In this document: piece by piece, positions 23,455 to 32,606 of the stretch
How the letters are laid out: each line of letters begins with the position of its first letter
How positions within the stretch are numbered: position 1 is the stretch's first letter
NCBI GenBank assembly: GCA_016214845.1
Contig: JACRMS010000035.1
Location: 27,667 to 91,666, forward strand
Direction of reading: 5' to 3'
Length of the DNA: 64,000 bases
Source: Nitrospirota bacterium
GTDB lineage: Bacteria > Nitrospirota > Thermodesulfovibrionia > UBA6902
The notes under the pieces: model-generated
What the model was told of the DNA's origin: nothing
Database searches by the model: none
Seen by the model: the letters and a program-made list of their open reading frames with translations, nothing else
Made by a program: the position numbers and the translations under genes

Positions 23455-25185
23455 CTAATCTGTAACTTTCAAAACCTGTCCTTCGCTCAGAAGGGGCGAA
23501 GTCAGCCTGTTAAGCTTTTTGAGACGGGTTGAATCCGTATTGAATTTTCTGGCGATCATTGTCAGGGTCTCGCCTCTTTTCGCGCGATATTTACCGTTAG
23601 GCAGGAGGTCTTCTTCAAATGAAAGCATGTCGCTGCCCTTGCCGCCTCTGAGAGGCACTTTTAATTTTTGCCCGACCTGAAGCCTGCTTCTCCTGCTTAT
23701 CTTGTTTGCCTTTACTATTGTGTTGACATTCGTGCGGTATTTAGCGGCGATACGCGCCAGGGTGTCTCCTCTTCTTACTACGTGATATATGTACTCATTA
23801 TATTCATTCTTTGGCAGTGACGACGTCGGTATAGTATCAAGCTTTGCCAGTAATGTATTGCCGATACCGACCGGGACATTAAGCGGATATTTAGTTGGCG
23901 GCGTCATCTGCCTGCGGAGTTCGGGATTCAAAGCTATCAGTTCCTCGGAAGGAATGCCCATTGACTCCGCCATTGTCTTTAACTGGACCGGTTTTTCAAC
24001 GGTAACACTTTCATAAGCAGGCGGGCTGTCCGGCGCTTCAAATGTAAAACCGTACCTTACAGGGTCCTTCATGATATGCAGCGTTGCCAGGAACCTCGGC
24101 ACATACCGCGCTGTTTCGCGGGGAAGCCTCGCGTAGAGGTCCCAGAAGTTGTCGAGATAGTTGATCTTCTGGTTCCTGATAACCCTTAAAACATTTCCTT
24201 CCCCGCAGTTGTATGCTGCAAGTACTGTTGTCCAGTCGCCGAACATCTGGTGCAGTTCTTTCAGATAAGCGATTGCGGCAGAGGTAGATTTTACAGGATT
24301 CAGCCTTTCGTCAATCCATGTGTCCCTTTTCAGGCCGAACTTGTAGCCTGTGGAAGGTATGAACTGCCAGAGACCGAGCGCGCGCGCCGGGGACAATGCA
24401 TTTACCTTAAACCAGCTTTCGATATGGGGCAGCCACGACAGCTCTTCAGGCAAACCGGCCTCTTTCAGAGACCTTACCATTGCCTCCCTGTACCTGCCTG
24501 AACGTTTCACGGACTCTGTAAAAAAGTCACGTTCGGGGCCTTGAAAGGACTTGATCTCCCTTTCCACATACTCATTCATTGTCAGAGGGATTTCCTTGTG
24601 GTTGCCGTTGACCGTCCTGAACCTTGATGTATAAATCTCGAGGACCCTTTTGGAGATCATAAACCGCAGGTCTTCTTTTTGCCGGATAAACTCGGGATGG
24701 CTTTCTGTGTCCACCTTCAGAACAAGATTGTAGGCTTCATCAAGGGCGTCAATGGCCCTTTCGAGGTTGCCTTCAGCCCAGAGGTCCTGAGAAGTATTGC
24801 AGTAATCCAGCGCAGTTTCAAGAATGTCCTCATTGTCAATATTACTGCCGTTTTCAGCCTCCGCGGGATTATCGATGTCCGGATCGTCTTGAGAATCAAC
24901 AGGCTTGTCCTTATCATTTTCAACTGATGAGACCAGGGCCGCTTCCTGAACACTCATACTTATCTCTTTAACTTTCTCTGCTTTAGTCTCCGGGCTATTG
25001 TCCTTGTTAATGAGGTCTGAAAATTCAGCCTCGCTTTTTTTCTCATGAGTGACCTTTGATTCACGATGTGATACTTCCGGCAGATTGATCTTTTGCTTTT
25101 TTACAACCGGTGTAGTAGATATAGTACAACCTAAGGTCAAACACACGATCAGGAAAACGAAATTTCTATAAAATGTAATATGCAT
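23455..25185 (-). CDS. mltD: MltD-like membrane-bound lytic transglycosylase with LysM domains
   Basis: 576 aa from ATG 25185, which has GGAGG 6 bases upstream; an ATG at 25233 has none. A lipoprotein signal (VCLTLGC, lipobox Cys ~16) anchors it to a membrane. An acidic linker follows. The lytic transglycosylase domain spans ~230-400, with the catalytic Glu in LPHIESWFKVNA and the family motifs ALGLWQFIPSTG and VLAAYNCGEGNVLRVI. Two or three LysM peptidoglycan-binding domains are C-terminal (HVVRRGDTLARIAAKY, RAKRGETLTMIARKF). It cleaves peptidoglycan during wall remodelling. Confidence 0.9.
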   Translation of the reverse strand: MHITFYRNFVFLIVCLTLGCTISTTPVVKKQKINLPEVSHRESKVTHEKKSEAEFSDLINKDNSPETKAEKVKEISMSVQEAALVSSVENDKDKPVDSQDDPDIDNPAEAENGSNIDNEDILETALDYCNTSQDLWAEGNLERAIDALDEAYNLVLKVDTESHPEFIRQKEDLRFMISKRVLEIYTSRFRTVNGNHKEIPLTMNEYVEREIKSFQGPERDFFTESVKRSGRYREAMVRSLKEAGLPEELSWLPHIESWFKVNALSPARALGLWQFIPSTGYKFGLKRDTWIDERLNPVKSTSAAIAYLKELHQMFGDWTTVLAAYNCGEGNVLRVIRNQKINYLDNFWDLYARLPRETARYVPRFLATLHIMKDPVRYGFTFEAPDSPPAYESVTVEKPVQLKTMAESMGIPSEELIALNPELRRQMTPPTKYPLNVPVGIGNTLLAKLDTIPTSSLPKNEYNEYIYHVVRRGDTLARIAAKYRTNVNTIVKANKISRRSRLQVGQKLKVPLRGGKGSDMLSFEEDLLPNGKYRAKRGETLTMIARKFNTDSTRLKKLNRLTSPLLSEGQVLKVTD

Positions 25186-25547
25186 CAACAACCTCCTCTC
25201 CGTAAAACCATTAAATGCCCCAAATGAAAACACTACCCCTTTTAAAATTAGAATACTATATCAGATTTCTTCCTCATTCCACAAACAAAAAATAATATAT
25301 ATTAAAGCAAGATTAATACCAGTAAAGTTAACACCCTCAGCTTTTTAAAATGGTTATACTTAACATAGTTACGAAGTTCAATGTCTTCTTGTCAGTTACT
25401 ACTTGATTCAATTTTTTGACTATTGTATGTATAAGTATACAGTTCACCGGCATAGCTAACGAAGGTGATGAGGTGAAAAATTGCGGCCGGGGAATGATAT
25501 GACTTATCTCATTGTTTGAGGCCGTTTATATTTTTTATCATTAAAAC
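25186..25547. other. AT-rich intergenic region with no gene seen
   Basis: Divergent gap between the transglycosylase and the YwiC-like gene. It holds the promoters of both genes, presumably, but no clear -35/-10 pair could be chosen. I see no reading frame, hairpin or repeat worth naming; TTGACTATTGTATG near 25416 and the palindromic TATACAG/GTATAC words are weak candidates. Confidence 0.4.
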
Positions 25548-26267
25548 ATGAAAGTTCCAATTGTCAAAGAATGGGGTTCATGGGCGGTGTTTTTCTCATC
25601 CGTTCTCGCCGGACTTATCTCAGGCCTGCTGACAAGGCCATGGTTGACAGGGAGGGAATCCGGCAGCAAAACCGCACTTACTGTTCTGGGACTGACACTT
25701 CTGATAAACTCAAAAAATCCTCTTACCTCGGCATTGAGGGCAAAAGAAAAAAGAGAGCACATTATGTGGTTTTCATTTTTCGCACTTACGGGGTTTGCAT
25801 CACTGGTCCCCTTTTTGATCGAAGGGCTAAGGACATTCTTGATCTTCTCATTGCTGATAGCAAGCTACGCGGTCCTTCTGTCTCGCGGGAAGGAACATCA
25901 CATAGTTACCGAATTGAACGGATTTGCACTGCTGACCATTGCCGCGCCGGTCGTTTATTTTGCAATGACCGGGGAGATGTCATGGAAACTGTATCTCGCT
26001 GTCACAATGTTCTTTGCGGCAGGTGTTTTCAAGGTGCGGGTAAGGACCAGGAAGACGCTTTTTTTCAGGCGGCTGATGATACTTTATTGCGCTGCCGCAG
26101 TTAGCGTATTTTATCTTTTGGATTTCTCTACTCTTCTGCTTTTGCCTCTCATTGAAAATATAGCGACCGCTGTCTGGCTGAGGGAGGAAAAACTCAGGAC
26201 CACAGGCAATATAGAATTGACCAAGGCAATTATTTTTATCGTTCTTATGGGGTTTTTCTGGCGTTGA
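25548..26267 (+). CDS. YwiC-like integral membrane protein
   Basis: A 239-aa protein with about seven hydrophobic segments. The N-terminus VKEWGSWAVFFSSVLAGLISG, followed by NSKNPLTSALR, matches the YwiC/DUF4857-style family of polytopic membrane proteins linked in some genomes to nitrate or cytochrome loci. The function is not established. It stands alone; the next gene converges on it. Confidence 0.65.
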   Translation: MKVPIVKEWGSWAVFFSSVLAGLISGLLTRPWLTGRESGSKTALTVLGLTLLINSKNPLTSALRAKEKREHIMWFSFFALTGFASLVPFLIEGLRTFLIFSLLIASYAVLLSRGKEHHIVTELNGFALLTIAAPVVYFAMTGEMSWKLYLAVTMFFAAGVFKVRVRTRKTLFFRRLMILYCAAAVSVFYLLDFSTLLLLPLIENIATAVWLREEKLRTTGNIELTKAIIFIVLMGFFWR

Positions 26268-26276
26268 TCAGATGGT

Positions 26277-26308
26277 AAAAAAAGACCCTCCCTGCATGAC
26301 AGGAAGGG
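26277..26308 (-). terminator. rho-independent terminator of the cold-shock gene
   Basis: CCCTCCCTG and CAGGAAGGG form a stem with one mismatch and a 5-base loop. On the minus strand seven T follow. It lies 14 bases after the cold-shock stop codon. Confidence 0.75.
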
Positions 26309-26321
26309 CCCTTTCAGTGAA

Positions 26322-26522
26322 TTACAGTTTAACTACATTGACTGCCTTTTGGCCCTTAGGTCCGTTTTCAGTATTAAAGCTGACTGAGTCACCTTCGGCA
26401 AGGGACTTGAAGCCATCGCCGTCGATCGAAGAATAATGGACAAATACATCCGCGCCATCTTCACTTGAGATAAAGCCATAGCCTTTTGCTTCATTGAACC
26501 ACTTTACTGTTCCTTTTGCCAT
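26322..26522 (-). CDS. CspA-family cold-shock protein
   Basis: A 66-aa OB-fold RNA chaperone, with the RNP1-like KGYGFIS and RNP2-like DVFVHYSSI motifs and the start [12 protein letters not shown]. It binds single-stranded RNA and melts secondary structure. GGAGGG lies before the start codon. The length is exactly that of the family. A terminator-like hairpin sits in the upstream transcribed region (26574-26607). Confidence 0.96.
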   Translation of the reverse strand: MAKGTVKWFNEAKGYGFISSEDGADVFVHYSSIDGDGFKSLAEGDSVSFNTENGPKGQKAVNVVKL

Positions 26523-26573
26523 TTTTTCCCTCCTTACTTTTGGACTAAAGCTTCAGAGCACATCTCCATTAAC

Positions 26574-26607
26574 AAAAAAGACCACAAAGCAAAAGTCTTT
26601 GTGGTCC
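26574..26607 (-). terminator. terminator-like hairpin upstream of the cold-shock gene
   Basis: GACCACAAAG and CTTTGTGGTC form a perfect 10-bp stem with a 7-base loop and are followed, on the minus strand, by six T. It lies 50 bases before the csp start. It could be a 5'-UTR attenuator or the end of an upstream transcript. Confidence 0.65.
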
Positions 26608-26699
26608 TTACTTCGTTACTTACAAAAACTTCTGAAACTCCGGGAGAAATTATGGCATCTCCCAAAAAAATTGTCAATGAATTTTTAGGTTGTTGTGAT

Positions 26700-26862
26700 A
26701 GCAAAGGGATAATGACCCCCAATAATTGCAAAGGTAAAATGTCCCCATCAAGGAGGAGAAGCTTATGGAGGGTCTGGGTCAAACCTCTATTAGATATTTA
26801 AAAGCCGATAATTGTCACTTCTTTATATCACAACTATCCGGTTCTAACATTAAACTTGCAGC
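26700..26862 (+). mobile_element. possible insertion-sequence end remnant
   Basis: Two direct copies of GCAAAGG-N-(A)ATAATG-N-CCCC-like sequence start at 26701 and 26728 (27-base period). They precede AAGGAGGAGAAGCTT and a 34-codon frame starting MEGLGQTSIRYLK. Iterated ATGxCCCC boxes ahead of a first gene are the layout of the ends of some integrase-type insertion sequences. No transposase is left. Confidence 0.3.
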
Positions 26863-26899
26863 TATTTAAATTCTTCCATGGAAAGTACGATAATAGGAT

Positions 26900-27853
26900 A
26901 TGCTTTCCAAAAGATTCATATTGTCTATTCTGCTGATAATTTCTATTTGTCTCTCCCCTGTCGCCAGCAAGACAACTGCAGAAAAAAACCAGTTGGACGT
27001 ATCCGGGTTTGTTAATAAGGATGTTACATTCAAAACCAACCTTCACTTTACCGGCAAATACTGTGACGAATGCCATGAGAAGATACCCGGAAAAGATAAA
27101 GCTGCTCATTTAAAGTTCGGCGGAGATTTCACTCAGTTGTGCAGATGCCATGGTTATACACCGGCCACCTACATACATCCTGTGGAAATAGAGCCGTCCA
27201 AAGAAAAAAAGGCAAGGATTCCGAAGGACTTCCCTCTTAAAAACGGGAAGATTACCTGTACCACCTGTCACGATATTTACAAACAGTGTCAGGAAAACCC
27301 GGAGTTTGTTCAGACCGGTGAGTGGGAGCGGAGATATTACAGGCTGCAGATGCTGTTTCTCCGGGGAGATGTAAAAAAGAGGACGGATATATGTTTTAAG
27401 TGTCACGAAGAACAAAAATACCAGAAACTCAATCCTCATATGCAAAGGGATGAAAAAGGCAAGATCATTCCCGAGATATGCCTTTACTGCCATGTGGAAA
27501 AACCGGATGAAAAAACCGCCGACTACAAGGACGTCAAGCTTATCGGCGATTTAAAGATGATCTGCCAGAGATGCCACGGCGATATGATCAGGCATCCAGG
27601 AGGGATCGACCACTACCGGGTACCCTCGACCAAAATGTACATAAGAATGCAGATGCTGGAAGACAAGTTCGAAACAGTGCTTCCGCTTGACGAAGAAGGA
27701 AAGCTTACCTGCATTACCTGCCATAACCCGCACGAGAAGGGGGTCATCCCTAAAGGGCGGCGCGGCGCAAAGGGAGCAAGCGAAAACTACAGGCATCGTC
27801 TGCCTAAAATTCTCTGCCAGGCGTGTCACGGAAAGCTGGAAGATTTGTATTAA
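26900..27853 (+). CDS. secreted multihaem cytochrome c
   Basis: A 317-aa protein with a signal peptide (FILSILLIISICLSPVASK). Seven classical haem c sites are visible (CDECH, CTTCH, CFKCH, CLYCH, CQRCH, CITCH, CQACH). An atypical LCRCH lies between the first and second and might be a degenerate eighth site. The sequence between is Lys-rich and poor in secondary motifs. It is likely a periplasmic electron carrier or nanowire-type protein. It stands apart from other electron-transfer genes. Confidence 0.88.
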   Translation: MLSKRFILSILLIISICLSPVASKTTAEKNQLDVSGFVNKDVTFKTNLHFTGKYCDECHEKIPGKDKAAHLKFGGDFTQLCRCHGYTPATYIHPVEIEPSKEKKARIPKDFPLKNGKITCTTCHDIYKQCQENPEFVQTGEWERRYYRLQMLFLRGDVKKRTDICFKCHEEQKYQKLNPHMQRDEKGKIIPEICLYCHVEKPDEKTADYKDVKLIGDLKMICQRCHGDMIRHPGGIDHYRVPSTKMYIRMQMLEDKFETVLPLDEEGKLTCITCHNPHEKGVIPKGRRGAKGASENYRHRLPKILCQACHGKLEDLY

Positions 27854-28010
27854 TATCTCCGCTGAATTTGAAGCCGGAACCAAACAGCAATATGTTAAAA
27901 TAATCCCCGTTCAGGAAACTTTCTTCAGCAAATGGATCAAAAGCTGGATATTGTGTCCCGCCTGTTATTGATTTTGCACAAATTAAAACAAAATATATTT
28001 GGAGGATTAA

Positions 28011-28550
28011 ATGGCCGAAGAGAAAAAAGAACCCTGGCTGAATTACCTTGCCTTGACAACTATTATATTTGCGGTGTGCGCAACTTTGTCCACTTTCAAA
28101 GGCGCGGGATATTCCACCCGCTCGGTGCTGGCCCAGTCCCAAGCATCAAACCAGTGGGCCTACTACCAGTCCAAAAGCATTAAAAGCTATATTTATGAGA
28201 TACAAAAAGAAAAGCTCGAACTTGAACTCATTGAAAAAAGATCTCAGCTCCCTTCACCAATAATCGAAGATTATGAGAAAAAGATTGATGCCTATTCCAA
28301 AAAAATAAAAAAATATGAAGAGGAGAAGGCGACAATTGAAAAAGAAGCGAGAGATGACGAATTTATTAGGGATGGTGCGCAAATACATTCCCAGATGTTC
28401 GGGATGGCGGTGATATTCCTGCAGATAGCAATACTGCTTTCATCAGTCGCCGCGCTGTTAAAGAAGAAGCCGGTCTGGCTGCTCGGTCTTTTATGCGGGG
28501 TGGCAGGCGTGTTTTATTTCGCCAATGGCTTTTTACTCTTTATGAAATGA
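28011..28550 (+). CDS. DUF4337-type membrane protein
   Basis: A 179-aa protein with a hydrophobic segment after the N-terminus (NYLALTTIIFAVCATLSTF), a highly charged coiled-coil middle (KEKLELELIEKRSQL, KKIKKYEEEKATIEKEA) and two hydrophobic segments at the C-terminus. The layout and QASNQWAYYQSKSIK match the DUF4337 family, whose function is unknown. GGAGGATTAA precedes the ATG. Its 3' end overlaps the convergent gene by 18 bases. Confidence 0.8.
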   Translation: MAEEKKEPWLNYLALTTIIFAVCATLSTFKGAGYSTRSVLAQSQASNQWAYYQSKSIKSYIYEIQKEKLELELIEKRSQLPSPIIEDYEKKIDAYSKKIKKYEEEKATIEKEARDDEFIRDGAQIHSQMFGMAVIFLQIAILLSSVAALLKKKPVWLLGLLCGVAGVFYFANGFLLFMK

Positions 28551-29009
28551 CGTGGACAAGCTGTTATCTTTCACTTTTTGCTGCTGTGCAAATCCGGGGA
28601 AACACACCTGGTGATCAAAATCATTTCGCCATCTCCAAAAAAGAAAATAGCTCCAGGTATGGGCGCCGTTGCTGAAACTATCAAGGACTATGTGATGCCC
28701 GAATCCGATAAGCACTCCTGTAATCCACAGGTCCCAGCCGGTCAGCCATGAAAATATAAATAAAAAGAATACCCATTCCCATCCGTGCAATATTAACCTT
28801 GCTTTCTGTAATTTACCAGCATAACAAACTCTGAAAAATTTCTTTACTTTAAAAGGCCGGCCATATTCAATTAAGTAGTCAATGATATGGTCTAAATCGA
28901 TGAATATACCAGACATCAGGCAGGCAAAAGCCAGTTCCCAGGACCTGGTAACTGAATAAAGCCCCCCTGAAATAACTGCTGAGAATGCCGTATGCTCTTC
29001 AAGCTTCAT
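28533..29009 (-). CDS. YdjM/metal-dependent hydrolase-like membrane protein
   Basis: A 158-aa membrane protein with His/Asp pairs inside or near hydrophobic segments: EHTAFSAVISGG, FIDLDHIIDYL, LHGWEWVFFL and GHHIVLDSFSNG. This pattern matches the YdjM-like family of membrane proteins annotated as putative metal-dependent hydrolases (the DLDH and GHHxxLD motifs). The role is unknown. The C-terminus (FAQQQKVKDNSLSTS) is hydrophilic and overlaps the neighbouring gene. Confidence 0.55.
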   Translation of the reverse strand: MKLEEHTAFSAVISGGLYSVTRSWELAFACLMSGIFIDLDHIIDYLIEYGRPFKVKKFFRVCYAGKLQKARLILHGWEWVFFLFIFSWLTGWDLWITGVLIGFGHHIVLDSFSNGAHTWSYFLFWRWRNDFDHQVCFPGFAQQQKVKDNSLSTSFHKE

Positions 29010-29246
29010 GGTTAGTTATGCAAGATAAAAATAAACTTCCGCAGTACCGTTACTATACCACACATGCACTGATAAATCAGCCATGTAAGCTCCGATAGTT
29101 TTATCGGCTTAATAAGTTTTAACTTTAATTGAATTTAATATTATATTGAGGAAGCAGAGTGGTTGGAAAAATTATAAGCAATCATAGGGTTGTGACTGTT
29201 TAAAAAGATATACTTTCAATCTGCGGTCCTGTCGAACTCACATAAT

Positions 29247-29285
29247 AAAAAAAGGGAAGCATGCAACATGCTCCCCTTTTTAAAA
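29247..29285. terminator. bidirectional terminator after the PKD-domain gene
   Basis: GGGAAGCATG and CATGCTCCCC form a stem with one mismatch and a 3-base loop, flanked by seven A and five T. It lies 20 bases after the stop codon of 29305-31590. Confidence 0.8.
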
Positions 29286-29304
29286 TTTAAGTGTTATTTA
29301 CTTT

Positions 29305-31590
29305 TCAATCATCTCTATCATCGTTGCAATCTTTTTTGTCATGCCTGTCGTCTCTATCACGCTCTTCCTTATCCTCTCTCTTTCTATCTTCATTGTCCTT
29401 ATCGTGAGGAACACGGATTTTCACCTTAGCTGTACTGATGTTGCCTGAACAATCTGTTGCTGTTATGGTTACGGTATAAATCCTGCCTTTACCGCGGCCT
29501 GAACGCTCAGCACGCAGTTGCAAGGAAATCATTCCTGTAGCCTGGTCTATTACCGGCTGAGTCCAGTCAGGTCCCATGTCTCCGCTGCCTAAACCATATT
29601 CAGGTTCATTGCTCTTAACGTTTGCGTTTAGTGTAACAGGACACCCGCTGTTGTCGGATGCGTTTGCTGCAATAGCAATATTAACCATTTGATGGTTTGG
29701 CGGCCAGAGGATATATTTATTTGCAACAGGTTTAATTGTCGGAGCCGTGGAATCAATTATCTGAACTGTAACGCTTTTTGTCTCCGGTAAATTATATACA
29801 TCAGACACCTGAAGGCTGATTGTATGAATACCGAGGCTCAGGTTTGATACCACACAATCAGGAAGCATGGCAGTTCCTCCCACCGGCTGAATATCTCCGG
29901 AACATAATACAGTTGTTCCATCTGTCCATTCATAATGCAAAGGGTCGTTATCTAAATCAGATACATCAGCCGTCAATACTACAGGTGTGTTAATTTGATA
30001 AACACCTGATCCGTTCGGGGCTGCATGAGGTGCGGAGTTGCTTAATGTCAATACCATGTTGTTTGATGATGTTGCCTGCCCGTCATTCGCTTCAAGGGTC
30101 AGGTTATGTGACCCGAAGCTTAATGAAAGAGAGCCTAAAGTCAGAGGGCATTGAACACTACTGCCTGACACAACAGTAATGGGAACGCCAGTAGTCCAAT
30201 CCTGTAAGACAGTTACACCTTCCATCCAGCGGCATGAAAGCACATCGCCATCGAAATCTTTGGCAGTGCCTTCAATCGTGGTTGCGGCAACAAGGTCGCT
30301 TGTAATAATGATGTTTTCTCCGGCATTGGCAATCGGCGGTGTGTTGGTTATTGTCAACATCATATCATCCGATGAGGTCGCCAGGCCGTCGCTCGCTGCA
30401 AGTGTCAGCGTATGTGGTCCTACGGCAAGTGAAAGGGTGCTTATATTCAGAGGGCAATCAACGCCTGTTACGGTGGGAATGCCAGGGGTCGAACCCTGAG
30501 GGACCCCGTCCACTGTCCAGAGGCATAAGAGCGCACTGCCATCAAAATCTGTTGCAGAGCCCGTTATTGTGTACGTCGCTGCTTGTTCAGTCGTTATAAT
30601 ATCATCGGGTCCGGCATTAGCACGAGGAGCAGTGTTGTTTATTGTCAACGTCATACTATCTAATGATGTTACCTCCCCGTCGTATGCTTCAAGTGTCAGG
30701 TAATATGTTCCTATAGGAAGTGCGAGAGCGCTTATATTCAGAGGGCATGCACCATCTAACCCGACAGAGGTCAAACCCAGTAATTCACGTAAAACATTTC
30801 CTGTTTCATTTGTCTCTGTCCAGCGGCATTTGAGTGTAGAAGCGCCATCCGCATCAGTTACAGTCCCATTAATCGTAGTACCGACAACTTGATCGGTTGT
30901 AATAATTTTATCCTGACCGGCATTGGCAACTGGAGGAGTATTCAGTGACTGAAGGCCATCAATTAAACCATATGAAATTGCGCCGGAGCTGTTTGTTGTA
31001 AAATTCCCTGATGAAGGGACAAATAATTGCATCTTCAATCCGCTTACGTTTGTAGAACCCATATAAGCTGACAATTCGTCTATATACCTTGAGGGATGTA
31101 AACCATCAGCATTCGTACCCAAGGTTACATTCAGCAAATTGAGAGTGGCTGGGTTATTGGCAGTCAAATTTTGATTCATCCAGACAAAATTCGTACCTTG
31201 TTGCGTAAATACACTGTCAGCTAACACAGAAGTAAAATAAACATAACCATCCGATGAAACGATTGAAAAAGTGACATCATTAGGATTTGCAGGATCACCA
31301 TTGAAACTATAATCTCCGGTTCTGGCGGCTCCGGAAAGAACCACTCTCGCACCAAAAATAGTTTCAATGCCGGCAACATTCGCTTTCCAAACATCGAGGT
31401 TATTATAGTCCATTTCCTTTACAGTCGCGTTAAGAGTCAATGAGCCAGTGCCGATTCCGGCAGTAGCCTGATAAGTACCGCCAAAACGTACCCACGGAAG
31501 TAAAGTAACTGCATGACTATACTCCGCAAAAATCATCAGAGATAAAACAGCTATTAATGCTACCAATAATCTTCGGTTATAACTTCCCAT
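29305..31590 (-). CDS. secreted PKD/HYR-repeat surface protein with acidic tail
   Basis: A 761-aa protein with a signal peptide (VALIAVLSLMIFAEYSHAV). The N-terminal ~210 residues are shared with the PEP-CTERM protein downstream (SRYIDEL, SSGAISYGLIDG). Three or four Ig-like PKD-type repeats follow, each starting with (A)NAG(Q/P/E)(D/N)-IIT and ending LTLEA.DG..(T)SS. A further Ig-like domain (NLPETKSVTVQI) and a HYR-like domain (TAPTIKPVANKYILWPPNH) come next. The last ~35 residues are almost all Asp, Glu, Lys and Arg and may bind calcium or the outer surface. Likely a cell-surface adhesive or matrix protein. AAAGGAGGAA precedes the start. Confidence 0.75.
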   Translation of the reverse strand: MGSYNRRLLVALIAVLSLMIFAEYSHAVTLLPWVRFGGTYQATAGIGTGSLTLNATVKEMDYNNLDVWKANVAGIETIFGARVVLSGAARTGDYSFNGDPANPNDVTFSIVSSDGYVYFTSVLADSVFTQQGTNFVWMNQNLTANNPATLNLLNVTLGTNADGLHPSRYIDELSAYMGSTNVSGLKMQLFVPSSGNFTTNSSGAISYGLIDGLQSLNTPPVANAGQDKIITTDQVVGTTINGTVTDADGASTLKCRWTETNETGNVLRELLGLTSVGLDGACPLNISALALPIGTYYLTLEAYDGEVTSLDSMTLTINNTAPRANAGPDDIITTEQAATYTITGSATDFDGSALLCLWTVDGVPQGSTPGIPTVTGVDCPLNISTLSLAVGPHTLTLAASDGLATSSDDMMLTITNTPPIANAGENIIITSDLVAATTIEGTAKDFDGDVLSCRWMEGVTVLQDWTTGVPITVVSGSSVQCPLTLGSLSLSFGSHNLTLEANDGQATSSNNMVLTLSNSAPHAAPNGSGVYQINTPVVLTADVSDLDNDPLHYEWTDGTTVLCSGDIQPVGGTAMLPDCVVSNLSLGIHTISLQVSDVYNLPETKSVTVQIIDSTAPTIKPVANKYILWPPNHQMVNIAIAANASDNSGCPVTLNANVKSNEPEYGLGSGDMGPDWTQPVIDQATGMISLQLRAERSGRGKGRIYTVTITATDCSGNISTAKVKIRVPHDKDNEDRKREDKEERDRDDRHDKKDCNDDRDD

Positions 31591-31721
31591 TTTTAGTTCC
31601 TCCTTTGTCTTTTGTGTATTTAATGAAATTAAAACAATATCTATTTGATGCTCATTCTTATCAATGAAGCAATAATTGTCCTTAAAAAAATAACTTCTTT
31701 CGGTTAATAAATTAAGAAAGG

Positions 31722-32342
31722 CTATGAAATCTTTTTACTGCGATATCTTCTAAAGGCCAATGTTGCGCCACCGGCAACAAATAGTATTGAGCTTACTGGT
31801 TCGGGTGCAGCTACCTGGGCAGAAACAGAACCCGAAGAATCAGATGTAAATGTTTCTATTCCTCCGCCTATTGGCGTAAAACTTATTGCAATATTGCCGC
31901 GACCCATGCCATTTGCAAGTAATTCATCTATATACCGTGAAGAACCGCCATCAAGACGCTGAATATCATAAAGATTGCCCCAACTCAATTGAGAATTTGA
32001 AACAACAAAATTGGAAACGTTTGCAGTCAGGAATCCGCCAATCGTAAAAGTTGTGGGACCAAAAATCAGGTTATTCGAGGCGCTGTTCATAAGTGTACCA
32101 AATGACAACGTAGCCCCTATGATAGGGTCATCACCAAAAAAACCATAAGAATCATCAGTATAATGTATCATGTCCGAGGCAACATCTATGAAAGTAAGTT
32201 CTTTTGTACCGGCATTATAAGAATAATTACCTGTAGTAAAAAATAAATAAGGATCCATTACAGCCGAAGCATTGGCTGCAAACAGAATAATACTCGCCAA
32301 TAAGACAAGCAATATTGAATTATGCTTTAGGAATTTTTTCAT
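31722..32342 (-). CDS. PEP-CTERM protein with the same secreted domain as 29305-31590
   Basis: A 206-aa protein with a signal peptide (ending near ANASA) and a C-terminal sorting signal: APEPVSSILFVAGGATLAFRR, i.e. the PEP motif, a hydrophobic segment and basic residues. These are sorted by exosortase EpsH-type systems to the surface or biofilm matrix. The body includes SRYIDELLANG and SDSSGSVSAQV, which align with the N-terminal domain of the neighbouring larger protein. GGGAGG precedes the start. No exosortase gene is in the window. Confidence 0.82.
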   Translation of the reverse strand: MKKFLKHNSILLVLLASIILFAANASAVMDPYLFFTTGNYSYNAGTKELTFIDVASDMIHYTDDSYGFFGDDPIIGATLSFGTLMNSASNNLIFGPTTFTIGGFLTANVSNFVVSNSQLSWGNLYDIQRLDGGSSRYIDELLANGMGRGNIAISFTPIGGGIETFTSDSSGSVSAQVAAPEPVSSILFVAGGATLAFRRYRSKKIS

Positions 32343-32568
32343 CTTGTACCTCCCAGAATATATTTTTATGTGTTCTATTCGTACAGAATTGTTCTTTTTC
32401 AGAAATGCTTATATTACTATTAGGCCTTAATGTGTTATCAATGTCAAGCTTTTTTTATGTCTCTTTATAGTTCCTATAAAAATTCCAAATTTGCGTTATT
32501 GTGCAAATAGTTGAGCATATTTCAAGAACAGGGTAATTGGCATGCATTTCCAGATTGACAATAATCAG

Positions 32569-32606
32569 TTGACAAATATATTCACATATTCTAATATTTG
32601 AATATG
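32569..32606 (+). promoter_or_regulatory. promoter and operator of the first arsR gene
   Basis: TTGACA (32569-32574), 17-base spacer, TAATAT (32592-32597), a near-perfect sigma-70 promoter. CATATTC (32585-32591) and GAATATG (32600-32606) form a 7-base perfect inverted repeat over the -10 box and start codon, a likely self-repression site. Transcription would begin at or beside the ATG at 32604. Confidence 0.7.

Noticed and set aside
26534..26782. 82-aa minus-strand frame upstream of the cold-shock gene
   Set aside because: It runs through the terminator hairpin and the possible insertion-sequence end, and no motif or ribosome site supports it.
27861..28010. selenocysteine reading beyond the cytochrome stop
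   Set aside because: The stop is TAA and the downstream frame has no haem motif, so the gene simply ends at 27853.
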